A DNA stretch of 64,000 nt from Cloacimonetes bacterium UBA5835 (lineage in GTDB: Bacteria > Cloacimonadota > Cloacimonadia > Cloacimonadales > Cloacimonadaceae), in contig DJGX01000049.1 of the NCBI GenBank assembly GCA_002432865.1, positions 14,937 to 78,936 of the forward strand, given 5' to 3'. A program made the position numbers and the translations under genes. Of this stretch, positions 16,774 to 26,008 are shown piece after piece. The notes under the pieces were generated by a model, which was not told the origin of the DNA, did no database searches, and worked only from the letters and a program-made list of their open reading frames with translations. Every line of letters begins with the position of its first letter. The stretch's first letter is position 1.

Positions 16774-18008
16774 CAGAAATATTTTGCTGCCTCTTTTAGG
16801 CGTTCTGCTGTTTTTTGCCCCATTCCTTCAAGGTTTCGAAGCTCTTCTATAGAAGCCATATAAACATCTTGAACACTGGTATAACCGGCTTGTCTTAAAA
16901 CCTCAGCTATCTTTGGAGTAACTCCATCAAGTTCTGCTATATGACTTATAGTTCTACGTTCTTTTGCCATTTTTTCTTCATATTCAGGCATCGTATATAT
17001 ATCTATTTTCAAACCTACCAGTTTGGCAGCAAGTTTTACATTTTTGCCCTGTTTACCTATTGCCATCACTTTGTCCGATTCTTCAACTATTACACTGGCA
17101 GAATGATTACGCTCTATAATTACCCTTTTTATACCTGTTACACCTAAAGCATTTTCAACCATCTTTTCTGGATCGTCACTATGAATAACAATATCTATTT
17201 GCTCACCATGCAATTCCTTACGGATCGAATCAATGCGAGTTCCTTTTGGTCCAACACAAGCAATCACAGGATCGATTTTTGGATTAGCAGTTTCCAATTC
17301 AACTTTGGTTCGAATTCCAGGCTCACGAACGATTTTACGGATTTTGATTTCGCCGGTGAAGATTTCAGGTATCTCCGCTTCAAACAACTTTTTAACAAAT
17401 TCAGGATTGGTGCGGGAAAGAACTATAACAACTCCATCTTTTCCAGAACGAATATTAACTACATAGGCTTTGATGTTTTCTCCCACACGGTAAAACTCAT
17501 TTTCAATCTGTTCATCCAAAGGTAGTAACGCATCTGTGTAACCTATATCAATAATGTAGCCGCCAAAATCATCGATGGCTTTGATCTTTCCAGTTACAAT
17601 TGTATGCTTCTGTTTATTAAAATCATTCTGAATTTTGTCATCTTCAAGCTTACGGATCTTATCCTGAATTATCTTCTGAATAGTTTTGATCAGCTTGGGC
17701 TCAAACTCATAAAGAGACATCGTTTTTTCTATGAATTGCCCGAGTTGAACTTCAGGATCATATTCTTCGCGTGCTTCGGTTAGAGAAATCTGGCCAAGAC
17801 CTTCTTCTCGTTCCACTACTAAACTTTGGAATTTTACCTTGATATTACCACTAAGATCATCTATGTAAACTTCCAGCTCAGATTCAGGTTCCAATCGCTT
17901 TTGCAATGTTGATATAACAGATTCCAATATAATATTCTGAATCATTTCCTTGTCCAGCTGTTTTATGGCAGCAAGTTTACTAAGGGCTTCAAGCATATTT
18001 GCACTCAT
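16773..18008 (-). CDS. nusA: Transcription termination/antitermination factor NusA
   Basis: NusA binds RNA polymerase and nascent RNA. The 411 residues show the polymerase-binding N-terminal domain (1-130), an S1 domain (about 135-200), two KH domains (about 225-345, with GPKGTRIDSIRKEL and GKQGKNVKLAAKL) and a C-terminal helix-hairpin-helix region (about 350-411). It lies 3 bases after rimP. Confidence 0.97.
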   Translation of the reverse strand: MSANMLEALSKLAAIKQLDKEMIQNIILESVISTLQKRLEPESELEVYIDDLSGNIKVKFQSLVVEREEGLGQISLTEAREEYDPEVQLGQFIEKTMSLYEFEPKLIKTIQKIIQDKIRKLEDDKIQNDFNKQKHTIVTGKIKAIDDFGGYIIDIGYTDALLPLDEQIENEFYRVGENIKAYVVNIRSGKDGVVIVLSRTNPEFVKKLFEAEIPEIFTGEIKIRKIVREPGIRTKVELETANPKIDPVIACVGPKGTRIDSIRKELHGEQIDIVIHSDDPEKMVENALGVTGIKRVIIERNHSASVIVEESDKVMAIGKQGKNVKLAAKLVGLKIDIYTMPEYEEKMAKERRTISHIAELDGVTPKIAEVLRQAGYTSVQDVYMASIEELRNLEGMGQKTAERLKEAAKYF

Positions 18009-18011
18009 TTC

Positions 18012-18482
18012 TTAACCTCTCATCTTAGGAATGGCTAAAAACACAGTTTTAGCACGGGTTATAGACTTAAACGGAATTTCAATTATCGTGCCTCTGTCAT
18101 CAAGAACAATCGTGTCCTGATTTACTTCTATCAGTGTCCCCATAACAGATTTCTTTTCTTCTCCTTCACTATATTGAACTGCCACTTTTTCAGAAATGGC
18201 ACTCACATAATGACTCTTCAACTTCAATGGACGCTCTAATCCAGGAGAAGAAACCTCTAAAAAATAACGTTCAGGAATGAGGTCAAAGGTCTCCAGTTCC
18301 TTACCTAAGGCACGACTAAAACTGGCACATTCATCTAATGTAACGCCCCCAATCTTAGTAAGATAGACAGTTATTACCCGTCCCTTGCCAGTCATCTTTT
18401 CATCTATGTCATACAAAGCAAGATGCATTTCCTGGCAAATCTTCTTGGCTATTTCTTCAATCTGAGTTCTGTAAAACTCCAT
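18012..18482 (-). CDS. rimP: Ribosome maturation factor RimP
   Basis: RimP acts early in 30S maturation. The 156 residues have the two-domain fold. YFLEVSSPGLERPL is the family signature, followed by the SH3-like C-terminal part. It is the first recognisable gene of the translation operon. GAGGAAAAAAAAG precedes the ATG, an A-rich site with a GAGG core. A 43-codon ORF and a probable small RNA unit lie upstream. Confidence 0.95.
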   Translation of the reverse strand: MEFYRTQIEEIAKKICQEMHLALYDIDEKMTGKGRVITVYLTKIGGVTLDECASFSRALGKELETFDLIPERYFLEVSSPGLERPLKLKSHYVSAISEKVAVQYSEGEEKKSVMGTLIEVNQDTIVLDDRGTIIEIPFKSITRAKTVFLAIPKMRG

Positions 18483-18505
18483 TCTTTTTTTTCCTCATTC
18501 CTTTT

Positions 18506-18637
18506 TTATTGATGAACAACATCCTGTATTGCTTCAGGTAACTGAGTTATTCTTTTCTTATAGATTATGTTAATAATTTGCTTAGCCTTATTAGGGTTTA
18601 GCGTTGCCAACTTTACTTTGCATATTCCTATAAACAT
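18506..18637 (-). CDS. Possible 43-residue small protein upstream of rimP
   Basis: An ATG frame of 43 codons ends 24 bases before rimP on the same strand. AAAGG lies 5 bases before the ATG. The product starts MFIGICKVKLATLNPNKAK and ends EAIQDVVHQ, a plausible mix of residues. A weak promoter (TTGAGG, 17 bases, TTAATA) could sit just upstream. I do not recognise the protein. A distant resemblance of the first 20 residues to DUF503 (YlxP) is suggestive only. Confidence 0.35.
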   Translation of the reverse strand: MFIGICKVKLATLNPNKAKQIINIIYKKRITQLPEAIQDVVHQ

Positions 18638-18683
18638 ATCAACCTTTAACTAATTATTATTAAACATCTATATCTTTTCACCT

Positions 18684-18775
18684 CAAAAAAAATAGCTATC
18701 CAATATAGCTATCTATTTCCGTAGTTAACGGTTTCCGCTTCTTTTGCACCGATTTATTTATCGGATTCTATACAT
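18684..18775 (-). ncRNA. Candidate small RNA or attenuated leader upstream of rimP
   Basis: A promoter at 18782-18810 would start a transcript near 18775, and an intrinsic terminator ends it near 18685, giving about 90 nucleotides. Reading 5' to 3' it contains a hairpin CCGAT-AAATAA-ATCGG, a linker GTGCAAAAGAAG, a second small hairpin CCG-TTAACTA-CGG, then the terminator. There is no useful open frame. I do not recognise it as a known riboswitch. It could be a free-standing sRNA or a leader that controls the rimP-infB operon. Confidence 0.45.
18685..18712 (-). terminator. Intrinsic terminator of the candidate small RNA
   Basis: ATAGCTAT at 18705-18712 and 18692-18699 form an 8-bp stem around a 5-base loop, followed on the minus strand by eight T (plus-strand A at 18685-18692). 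The stem is AT-rich but perfectly paired. Confidence 0.6.
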
Positions 18776-18781
18776 AAATCC

Positions 18782-18810
18782 TTTATCAAAATATGGGTAT
18801 TAACTGTCAA
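18782..18810 (-). promoter_or_regulatory. Sigma-70-type promoter of the candidate small RNA
   Basis: On the minus strand TTGACA (18810-18805) is followed by a 17-base spacer and GATAAA (18787-18782). The start of transcription is expected near 18775. Confidence 0.5.
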
Positions 18811-19338
18811 GTAAAATCTTCGAAATTAGGTTAAAGCTTTGTAGTGAAAGTTGATAAATAGTAAATTAGTAATTTATTATTTTAGGTATGAGGGATATAT
18901 TTTGTACATCTGGAATTACCACTCTCATCATTATTTTACATTTACTCAAAATGTTCATAGAATGGTATAATTCTGAAGGTACAAATAGCGCCTTACTTAA
19001 TCTTCCAACTAAAAAAAGTCCTATAATCCTGATTGTTCAGCTCCAATTCTTTTATCAGCCGTATATGTATTAGTAAATTTCTGTAACAGAGCTCTCTGCT
19101 TTTTTATTATAAACCTGTTTTTTTGAGCTTTGAAAAGAAAGAGCAGGTCTATGTATACATTTCTTTTACCCTCAATACCGTAGAGTAAAGAATTAATTGA
19201 AAGCAGAAAATACAACAAGTTATTCAATTATTCGAAGAATGTAACGGTTTTTGTTGGTTTTAGTCTCAATTTGGATAGGTGAAAAAACCAGTTATAGTTA
19301 AATAAATAATTACTTAAGGTCCTAACAAAGGTTATTAT
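18811..19338. other. Intergenic region after the phnC-like gene, no supported gene
   Basis: About 530 AT-rich bases between the end of the phnC-like gene and the small RNA promoter. Two frames of 61 and 68 codons cross it on opposite strands without binding sites or recognisable products. No permease remnant, tRNA or strong terminator was seen. Confidence 0.4.
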
Positions 19339-20091
19339 TTATATCTCTTCGGCATCCTGACCGTAGATTTCTTTGAAGCGGAAATTATCTATTTCGGCAG
19401 GAATGCCTTCGAAGACCTTTTTACCTTCTTTCAAGGCAAGAACTCTGTTTCCATATCGTCTTGCCAGGGTTAAAAAATGTAAAGAACAGATAATGGTGAT
19501 TCCATCTTTGTTTATTTCTCCTAAATATTGCATAATGGAATCTGCAGTGGCAGGATCTAAACTGGCAACTGGTTCATCGGCAAGAATTAAAGAGGGATTT
19601 TGCATCAGGGCACGGGCTATACCAACTCTTTGTTGTTGTCCTCCGGAGAGGAATTTCACTTTTTTATTGGCATAATTTTGCAGACCCACTTTTTCCAAGT
19701 TTTGCATAGCAAGCTCGTAATCTTCTTTACTAAAAGTTGAGAGAGAAGAATGATAGCCAAGGCGTCCAGTTAAAACATTAGTAAGCACTGTAAGGTTTTT
19801 AACCAAGTTAAACTGCTGAAACACCATTCCAATTTGTCTTCTGTAATGCCTAAGTTCAATTCCTTTAAGGGGTAGGATATTTTGTTCCCGGAAGAGGATA
19901 TGTCCACTGCTTGGTTCTATCAAGCGGTTTATACAACGCAGCAAAGTTGATTTTCCGCTTCCTGAAAGTCCCAGCAGAATAATAAAATCACCCTCCTGTA
20001 CTTGTAAGGATAGATTGTTTAAGGCAAGAATATGTCCATCGTAGCTTTTGTTTAGGTTTATAACTTCCAGCAGCTTGTTTTTAGAATTCAT
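19339..20091 (-). CDS. Phosphonate-type ABC transporter ATPase (PhnC-like)
   Basis: A 250-residue ABC ATPase. Walker [10 protein letters not shown] at 41-49, Q-loop [11 protein letters not shown] near 90, signature LSGGQQQR at 147-154 and Walker B ILADEP at 168-173. Sequence between the Q-loop and signature (NVLTGRLGY) is typical of PhnC. The start overlaps the stop of the binding-protein gene as ATGA. No PhnE permease follows. Confidence 0.88.
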   Translation of the reverse strand: MNSKNKLLEVINLNKSYDGHILALNNLSLQVQEGDFIILLGLSGSGKSTLLRCINRLIEPSSGHILFREQNILPLKGIELRHYRRQIGMVFQQFNLVKNLTVLTNVLTGRLGYHSSLSTFSKEDYELAMQNLEKVGLQNYANKKVKFLSGGQQQRVGIARALMQNPSLILADEPVASLDPATADSIMQYLGEINKDGITIICSLHFLTLARRYGNRVLALKEGKKVFEGIPAEIDNFRFKEIYGQDAEEI

Positions 20092-21014
20092 TTCAATAAA
20101 TCAGCAGGGTCCATATTCATAGATTTTAAGGTAGTGCGAACTATTTCATAATCCTCATCTGTAGCATATTCCAAGCCGTCTATATCATAAAGTGTTTTCA
20201 AAACTTTTTTCCCTTCAGGGCTTTGAGCATAGCGATATAAGGTCTGAACAATCAAACCTTGTAGTTCGGGAGGCAGGTCTTTACGAAAAGTTACAGTATC
20301 ATTTGGGATCCAATCTGTATAACCGACAATTTTAACTTTTTCAAACACATCAGGATAGGTATCTAAGAGTTTTTCTCTAGCATCCATAGGTTTTCCAGCT
20401 GAATCTGACGGTGACCAATAACTACATCCTACATCAGCTCTTCCACTATAAACAGCTAAAATAGCTTGAGGATGACCTCCCGCGAAAAAATAATCTTTAG
20501 GAGTGATCCCATTTTGTTTAAGTATAGCAGAGGGATAGATGTAACCGGAAGTTGAAGCTGCATCTGTATAGGCAATTACCTTGCCTTGAATATCCTGCAA
20601 GGATTTTATATCACTATCGCTGCGGGCTATAAATTGACCCCGGTATTTGTGTAAACCGTTTCGCACTGTCATCAATTGCACATTGGCATCATACTTTTGT
20701 TTTGCCAAAATATAGGCATAAGTAGGAAGCCAGGCAATGTCTGCCTGATAGGTTCCCAGAGCTTCAATAACTGCAGCATAGCTTGTTGGAACAGCAACTT
20801 TAAAATGTAATTTAGTTTCGTTTTCTAAATATTTGGCGATAGCTTCTCCACTGGAAACCACTTTTCCTGCTTCCAAAGAAGGGACAAAAAACATTTTAAT
20901 GGGGTTTTGTTTGGAACCCAGTTTTCGGTTAGCTTTTTCTAAACGGCTTTCTTGATTGCCACAACCTAATATTAGTAGGGCTATAAAGGTAAGCAATATA
21001 TATCTTTTAAGCAT
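20088..21014 (-). CDS. Phosphate/phosphonate-type substrate-binding lipoprotein (PhnD-like)
   Basis: A 308-residue periplasmic binding protein tethered as a lipoprotein. The signal peptide ends LILGC, with Cys19 as the lipidated residue. The mature part has the PhnD features PTSYAAVIEAL, ADIAWLPTYAY and a DAASTSGYIYP ligand loop. I chose the ATG at 21014 because AAAGGAG lies 9 bases upstream; a start 8 codons earlier would overlap that site. The ligand could be phosphonate, phosphite or phosphate. Confidence 0.87.
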   Translation of the reverse strand: MLKRYILLTFIALLILGCGNQESRLEKANRKLGSKQNPIKMFFVPSLEAGKVVSSGEAIAKYLENETKLHFKVAVPTSYAAVIEALGTYQADIAWLPTYAYILAKQKYDANVQLMTVRNGLHKYRGQFIARSDSDIKSLQDIQGKVIAYTDAASTSGYIYPSAILKQNGITPKDYFFAGGHPQAILAVYSGRADVGCSYWSPSDSAGKPMDAREKLLDTYPDVFEKVKIVGYTDWIPNDTVTFRKDLPPELQGLIVQTLYRYAQSPEGKKVLKTLYDIDGLEYATDEDYEIVRTTLKSMNMDPADLLK

Positions 21015-21082
21015 AAACACCATCTCCTTTAATCTCATGTAAAAAACTATCTTTTTATCTGCAGGATGAGGTCAAGTAAAAA

Positions 21083-22354
21083 TTATAAATAGTCCCATTC
21101 TTCAAAGAACTGGTCTATTAATAAAATAGGATTATTCCAGGTTTCTTGAAAAGTAATGCGGTCCTTTCCATCCAGGGTTTCACCTTCGGTATTAAAAATG
21201 CAGGAGGGTAGAATAAGGGTTTCATTCTTTTCAGGAGAAAGCTGAGAATACAAATCGGAATAGGTAATCAATCCGCAAACATTAATATCGGGGCCAAAAA
21301 AGTCATTGTTAATTACTTGGACGCGAATCCGTTGATTCTCCAGACGTTTATTGAGGTCTTCTGCAATTTTGGATATAACTTCTTTAGCGCATACAGAACT
21401 AATCATTAAGTAGTCTACTGTTTTTTTCCGTAGTTCCTTCAGGATTGAACGTTTTTTCAGTTTATAATTTTGTATGGTTAACCGCAGCATACCGATTCCG
21501 TTTTCCAACTGAGGGTAATCTGCATAGTAATCTTCATCAGGTATATTTCGGCCGGCTAAAACAAAAAACTCATCGGCAGGATAAATAATATCACTGCTAT
21601 AAAGATTTCTGGCTTCTTCGATCAAATCTAAAACTTCTATAGCGTTATGCTGATTGAAGGTTTTCAAATCACAAAGGTTCTGTCTATATTTCGTTAAACC
21701 AACAGGAACGATTCCAATCGAGAGGCAGTTTAGTTTTGTTTGATGCAGGTCTTTTAAGGTTTGTTTTAATGCTTCTCCATCGTTATAGCCCGGAACGCAC
21801 ACAATTTGAATATGAAAGCTGATTCCATATTGGCTTAAATTTTTTAAAGCGGATAGAGCATCCACTTGTCGCAGAGGACGCATCATTTTTTGCCTCAAAG
21901 TACTATCGGTTGTATGCAAGGAAATATATAAGGGAGTAATTCTTTGCGTTATTATCCGCTCATAATCTTCATTAGTAAGATTGGTAAGTGTTATGTAGTT
22001 ACCAAACACATAGGAATAAAGATAGTCATCATCTTTCAGATACAGGGTATTTCTAAGGTGAGGAGGCATCTGGTCGATAAAGCAAAATATGCAGGAATTT
22101 TCACAACTGCGTATATTATATGGCTCCAGTTCAATTCCCAGAAAGCTCTTTTCCTCTCGCTGAATTTTCACTATCCGCTTTTCACCTGGGGGAGTCATTA
22201 TCTCCAGTTCAAATTCATAGTCCGATGTGTATAATTCCAAATCCAAAAAATCGCGTATTTCCTGTCCATTAACCGTAAGCAGTATTTCGCTGCTTTTGAT
22301 TCCATTTTTAGCTGCCAAACTTTTAGGAAGAATGTTTTGAATTACAACGGACAT
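21083..22354 (-). CDS. DUF512 protein with PDZ-like and radical SAM-type domains
   Basis: A 423-residue member of the DUF512 family. An N-terminal PDZ-like domain (about 1-70) is followed by a CxxxCxxC motif at Cys84, Cys88 and Cys91, within SCENSCIFCFIDQMP, which suggests an iron-sulfur radical SAM-like domain. The family-specific stretch DDDYLYSYVFGNYITLTN follows. The C-terminal DUF512 region ends at the stop. In Clostridia the family often neighbours der; here der is 19 kb away. Its reaction is unknown. Confidence 0.85.
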   Translation of the reverse strand: MSVVIQNILPKSLAAKNGIKSSEILLTVNGQEIRDFLDLELYTSDYEFELEIMTPPGEKRIVKIQREEKSFLGIELEPYNIRSCENSCIFCFIDQMPPHLRNTLYLKDDDYLYSYVFGNYITLTNLTNEDYERIITQRITPLYISLHTTDSTLRQKMMRPLRQVDALSALKNLSQYGISFHIQIVCVPGYNDGEALKQTLKDLHQTKLNCLSIGIVPVGLTKYRQNLCDLKTFNQHNAIEVLDLIEEARNLYSSDIIYPADEFFVLAGRNIPDEDYYADYPQLENGIGMLRLTIQNYKLKKRSILKELRKKTVDYLMISSVCAKEVISKIAEDLNKRLENQRIRVQVINNDFFGPDINVCGLITYSDLYSQLSPEKNETLILPSCIFNTEGETLDGKDRITFQETWNNPILLIDQFFEEWDYL

Positions 22355-22373
22355 AGTTTTTCAGGATTATCTT

Positions 22374-23495
22374 TTAAGTGTTTTTTACTCTATCGTAACG
22401 GAATTTAAAACGCTTGATTCCTTCAAAGATTGTGCGAGCCAAGCGTTCTTGATATTCTTCATTCACCAATAATTGTTCTTCTTCAGCGTTGCTGATAAAA
22501 CCAAGTTCAACCAAAATGGATGGCATATACGCACCTCGTAACACATAGAAATTTGCCTGTCTAACTCCTCTATCTATACCTTGGGTACCCATAACCAAAT
22601 TTTGATGCACGCTGGTAGCCATATTATTGCTATGTTCCAGATTTTCGGTTTGTAGAAGATCGCTTAATATAAAATCCAGATCGTCATATTTCTTCTTTGC
22701 TTCGCTGCCGCCTTCAAAGCGTTCTACAACTGCATTTTCTAATGCTTCTACAGCTCTGGCATCAGAAGTTTGAGCGGTCGAAAGATAATAAGTTTCAATT
22801 CCTTTAGAACTTGTTGACTTACTGGAGTTTGAATGTATACTTATGAAAAGGTCTGCCTTTTTTTCATTAGCAAAACGAGTTCTATCATAAAGAGAAACAA
22901 AACGGTCATCTTCTCTTGTTAGTAAAACAGTAATTCCCAATTCCTTTTCCAGCAGTACTTTTAGTTTTTGGGCAACGGCAAGATTGATATCTTTTTCATT
23001 TGCTCTTAATTTTCTACCTACTGCACCAGGATCTTTCCCTCCATGACCTGGGTCTAGAACAATAGTTTTTACGCTGTTATCAATTGGTTTTGATATTTGC
23101 AGCGTGTTTCCTTTTAGCTTTACTTGTGCAGGAAAATGAGTATGCAGATGTTCATTTACGAAAGTGGAAGGTAAATATAAGCGTTCACCTTTTCGCTGTA
23201 AGGGATAATTCATATTATAGGATACTGCTTTCAGAGTATAATAGGATGACCTTTCCAGAAAGATAAACTGCTCATCATAGATGTTTAAATAAAGCCGATT
23301 GTCCGTTCTATCCTGTTTACAAACGGCTTTGAAAACACCGCAAAATTCCTCCAATTCTACATAAGGGACTGAAGCAAGAGTTGTTTCCTTCAAAATGTGG
23401 GGCTTTGTTTCACCTTTAATCTGGATATTTATATTACCGAAAAGCATCCCTAGGCAGCTAATCAGCATTAAGATTGTAATTATTTTTTGTTTCAT
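22374..23495 (-). CDS. N-acetylmuramoyl-L-alanine amidase (Amidase_3)
   Basis: A secreted zinc amidase that cleaves the bond between MurNAc and the peptide stem. The 373 residues have a signal peptide (about 1-21), an AMIN-like or copper-amine-type N-terminal region, and the catalytic domain from about 143. VLDPGHGGKDPG supplies His151, Glu167 follows, and ISIHSN supplies the next zinc His. The ATG overlaps the upstream stop by four bases. It probably acts in cell separation or wall turnover. Confidence 0.92.
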   Translation of the reverse strand: MKQKIITILMLISCLGMLFGNINIQIKGETKPHILKETTLASVPYVELEEFCGVFKAVCKQDRTDNRLYLNIYDEQFIFLERSSYYTLKAVSYNMNYPLQRKGERLYLPSTFVNEHLHTHFPAQVKLKGNTLQISKPIDNSVKTIVLDPGHGGKDPGAVGRKLRANEKDINLAVAQKLKVLLEKELGITVLLTREDDRFVSLYDRTRFANEKKADLFISIHSNSSKSTSSKGIETYYLSTAQTSDARAVEALENAVVERFEGGSEAKKKYDDLDFILSDLLQTENLEHSNNMATSVHQNLVMGTQGIDRGVRQANFYVLRGAYMPSILVELGFISNAEEEQLLVNEEYQERLARTIFEGIKRFKFRYDRVKNT

Positions 23496-24436
23496 ATAGT
23501 TTGCTCCTTTATAGGGTTAAATTCTGAACCACCATATACATTATTTGGTTCAGGTGAAAAATCTGGTGTCCAGAGTTCAGAACCGGAAATTTCCTGAGTA
23601 TATATATTTGTAAAACCAAGAGCAACAGCTGTTTCTATCACATCTTGATATTCTTTTGGAGATATTCCTCTGCGTAATTCTTTATAATCGTTGGCCTTAC
23701 CTGCAGGATAGTATTGGCCCATAATGGAGAGGGTTAAATCTACCCCAATTTCATTCGCTAATGTGTATAAGTTTTCTTTGCAACCTGCTAAGCCATAGGG
23801 CAAAACCAGCATCCGAATAATAATACCTTTTTTGGCGATTCCATTACTATCAACTTCTAAAAATCCTACTTGTGAGAACATTTCTTTAATAGCGGCAATA
23901 GCAATAGCAGGATAATCCGATGCAGAAGAATATTTTCGTGCATATACCTTATGTGCATATTTGAAATCGGGTAAATATATATCTACCAGCCCGTTCAGGG
24001 ACTGTAAAGTTTCCACTTTTTCATAGGCGGAGGAATTCCAGACTATGGGAATAGCTAATCCCTCTTTTTTAGCATAAATAATTGCTTCTCGTAGTTGACG
24101 AGTAAAGTGAGTAGGAGTTACCAAATTTATGTTATGTGCACCTTCTGTTTGTAGTTTGAACATCAGATTAATAAGTTCATCTTTAGTTATATCTTTTCCC
24201 CAGCAATTAGATGAGATATCATAATTTTGGCAAAAAACACAGCGTAAATTACATCCCGAAAAGAAAATAGTTCCACTACCTCTGGTTCCTGTTAAAGGAG
24301 GTTCTTCTCCAAAATGCCGAGTAATTAAATCAACTTTTAGAGTATCTGTAACTCCGCAATAGCCTATATGCTTAGTTCTATCGATTCCACAATTACGCGG
24401 GCAGATATTACAGGAAGACATTGATGAATATGGCAT
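23492..24436 (-). CDS. Radical SAM protein, PflX-like (COG1313)
   Basis: The 314 residues include a radical SAM motif, GCNLRCVFCQN, with Cys62, Cys66 and Cys69. An N-terminal set of cysteines (9, 12, 16, 27; CNICPRNCG) may hold a second cluster. Overall layout matches the PflX group of uncharacterised relatives of pyruvate-formate-lyase activase. The target is unknown. AAGGAA lies before the ATG, which abuts the cytidine deaminase stop. Confidence 0.87.
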   Translation of the reverse strand: MPYSSMSSCNICPRNCGIDRTKHIGYCGVTDTLKVDLITRHFGEEPPLTGTRGSGTIFFSGCNLRCVFCQNYDISSNCWGKDITKDELINLMFKLQTEGAHNINLVTPTHFTRQLREAIIYAKKEGLAIPIVWNSSAYEKVETLQSLNGLVDIYLPDFKYAHKVYARKYSSASDYPAIAIAAIKEMFSQVGFLEVDSNGIAKKGIIIRMLVLPYGLAGCKENLYTLANEIGVDLTLSIMGQYYPAGKANDYKELRRGISPKEYQDVIETAVALGFTNIYTQEISGSELWTPDFSPEPNNVYGGSEFNPIKEQTI

Positions 24437-24838
24437 TTAATTCCTTTTAAGTATAAAAGCTTCAGGCAGAAGCTCTTTGATATTGATTATCTGCACAGTA
24501 TTACGGTTGGCATATATCACATTTATATCAGGGGCAAATTCATAAATAACCTGACGACAAGCTCCGCAAGGAGGAAAGCTTTCTTCGCTATCCACAAAAA
24601 CGGCTATCTCAGTAAAATCTTTATGCCCTTCGCTAATTGCTTTAAAAATGGCATTACGTTCAGCACATATAGTTAAAGAAGATGAAGCATTTTCCACATT
24701 ACAACCAGTGATTATCTGCTCATCAACAGTTCTTACAGCACAACCGACTTTATAGTTGGAATAGGGAGAATAAGCATTGGCAGATGCTTTTTTGGCTTCT
24801 TCCAGCAATTCTTTTTCCCTTGGTTTCAGTTTTAGCAT
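24437..24838 (-). CDS. cdd: Cytidine deaminase
   Basis: Cdd deaminates cytidine and deoxycytidine to uridine forms in pyrimidine salvage. The 133 residues are typical of the small tetrameric type. Zinc ligands are Cys58 (CAERNAIF, with proton-shuttling Glu60) and Cys91 and Cys94 (PPCGACRQ). GCNVENAS binds the substrate. It lies between the sodium-pump beta subunit (10-base gap) and the PflX-like gene. Confidence 0.95.
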   Translation of the reverse strand: MLKLKPREKELLEEAKKASANAYSPYSNYKVGCAVRTVDEQIITGCNVENASSSLTICAERNAIFKAISEGHKDFTEIAVFVDSEESFPPCGACRQVIYEFAPDINVIYANRNTVQIINIKELLPEAFILKRN

Positions 24839-24848
24839 TTTATATCCT

Positions 24849-25949
24849 CTAAGCTAAAAGAGCCAAAATTAACCCACCAGCAATAACTGAACCAATCTGT
24901 CCTCCCACATTTACACTTACCGCTGGCATCAATAAAAAGTTAAAAGGATCTTCTTTCAAACCCATCTGATGAATAACGCGAGCACTCATTGGAAAAGCGG
25001 AAATTCCGCAAGCTCCAATCATCGGATTTATCTTTTCCTTTTTGAATATATTCATCAGTTTGGCAAATAGCACACCACCTGCTGTGTCAAAAATAAAGGC
25101 AACCAATCCCAATGCTAAAATTAACAGAGTTTGGGGAACCAGGAAAAGTTCACCTTGCATTTTGGACGCAATTGTTATCCCTAAAAGGATAGTAACTAAA
25201 TTACCCAGCTCATTTTGAGCGGTTTTGCTGAGACCTTCTAATACACCGGATTCACGAATTAAATTACCGAACATTAAAAAACCGATTAACGCCAACGAGG
25301 CAGGCACAAAAATGCCGGCTATAATTGTTATCGCGATTGGAAATATTATTTTCACTGTTTGAGGTACATCACCACTATGATAATCCATTCTTATACAACG
25401 CTCTTTCTTAGTTGTTAGCAAACGAATAACCGGTGGCTGAATAATTGGCACCAATGCCATATAAGAATAAGCTGCTACAGAAATTGCTCCTAACAGATTG
25501 GGAGCAAAACGATTGGCAACATATATAGAAGTGGGTCCATCCGCAGCTCCAATAATTCCAATACTGGCTGCTTCCTTAATATCAAAACCCAAGGAAGCTG
25601 CTAACACGATGGTTACAAAAATGCCTAATTGTGCTGCAGCTCCAAATAATAGCATAAAAGGATTTTTTAGCAAGGGGCTGAAATCGATCATTGCTCCAAT
25701 AGCAATAAAAATTAATAGCGGAAACAACTCCGTATCAATTCCAGCTTTGAATAAAATCCCTAAGGGAGAATGTTCACCAACAGCTGCAGAAAGAGGTATA
25801 TTAGCTAATATTGTACCAAAACCAATGGGCAACAATAAAGTCGGTTCGTATTTATGCTTAATCGCTAGCCAGATTAAAACCAGACCTATTAGAATCATTA
25901 TAACCTGTTTCAATTGAAATCCAAGTAGTCCGGTAAACAGTGTTTCCAT
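24849..25949 (-). CDS. Sodium-pumping decarboxylase, beta subunit (OadB/MmdB/GcdB family)
   Basis: The membrane subunit that exports sodium while carboxybiotin is decarboxylated. The 366 residues form many helices and hold the re-entrant motif GAADGPTSIYVA with its key Asp, and the SVNVGGQIGS motif near the end. I chose the ATG at 25949 because AGGAG lies 8 bases before it; an upstream TTG is unlikely. No alpha (carboxyltransferase), biotin or gamma subunit lies nearby, so oxaloacetate, methylmalonyl-CoA or glutaconyl-CoA cannot be told apart. Confidence 0.9.
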   Translation of the reverse strand: METLFTGLLGFQLKQVIMILIGLVLIWLAIKHKYEPTLLLPIGFGTILANIPLSAAVGEHSPLGILFKAGIDTELFPLLIFIAIGAMIDFSPLLKNPFMLLFGAAAQLGIFVTIVLAASLGFDIKEAASIGIIGAADGPTSIYVANRFAPNLLGAISVAAYSYMALVPIIQPPVIRLLTTKKERCIRMDYHSGDVPQTVKIIFPIAITIIAGIFVPASLALIGFLMFGNLIRESGVLEGLSKTAQNELGNLVTILLGITIASKMQGELFLVPQTLLILALGLVAFIFDTAGGVLFAKLMNIFKKEKINPMIGACGISAFPMSARVIHQMGLKEDPFNFLLMPAVSVNVGGQIGSVIAGGLILALLA

Positions 25950-25977
25950 CCACAAATCTCCTAATTATTAACTATTT

Positions 25978-26008
25978 GCCACTATTGTGAAAAGGGTTTG
26001 TTTGTCAA
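25978..26008 (-). promoter_or_regulatory. Possible promoter of the sodium-pump/cdd operon
   Basis: TTGACA on the minus strand (26008-26003) is followed 16-17 bases later by an imperfect -10 (AATAGT or ATAGTG). It lies 30-60 bases before the ATG at 25949. Confidence 0.35.

Noticed and set aside
19021..19227. 68-codon minus-strand frame after the phnC-like gene, considered as a PhnE remnant
   Set aside because: No transmembrane permease pattern or EAA-type loop.
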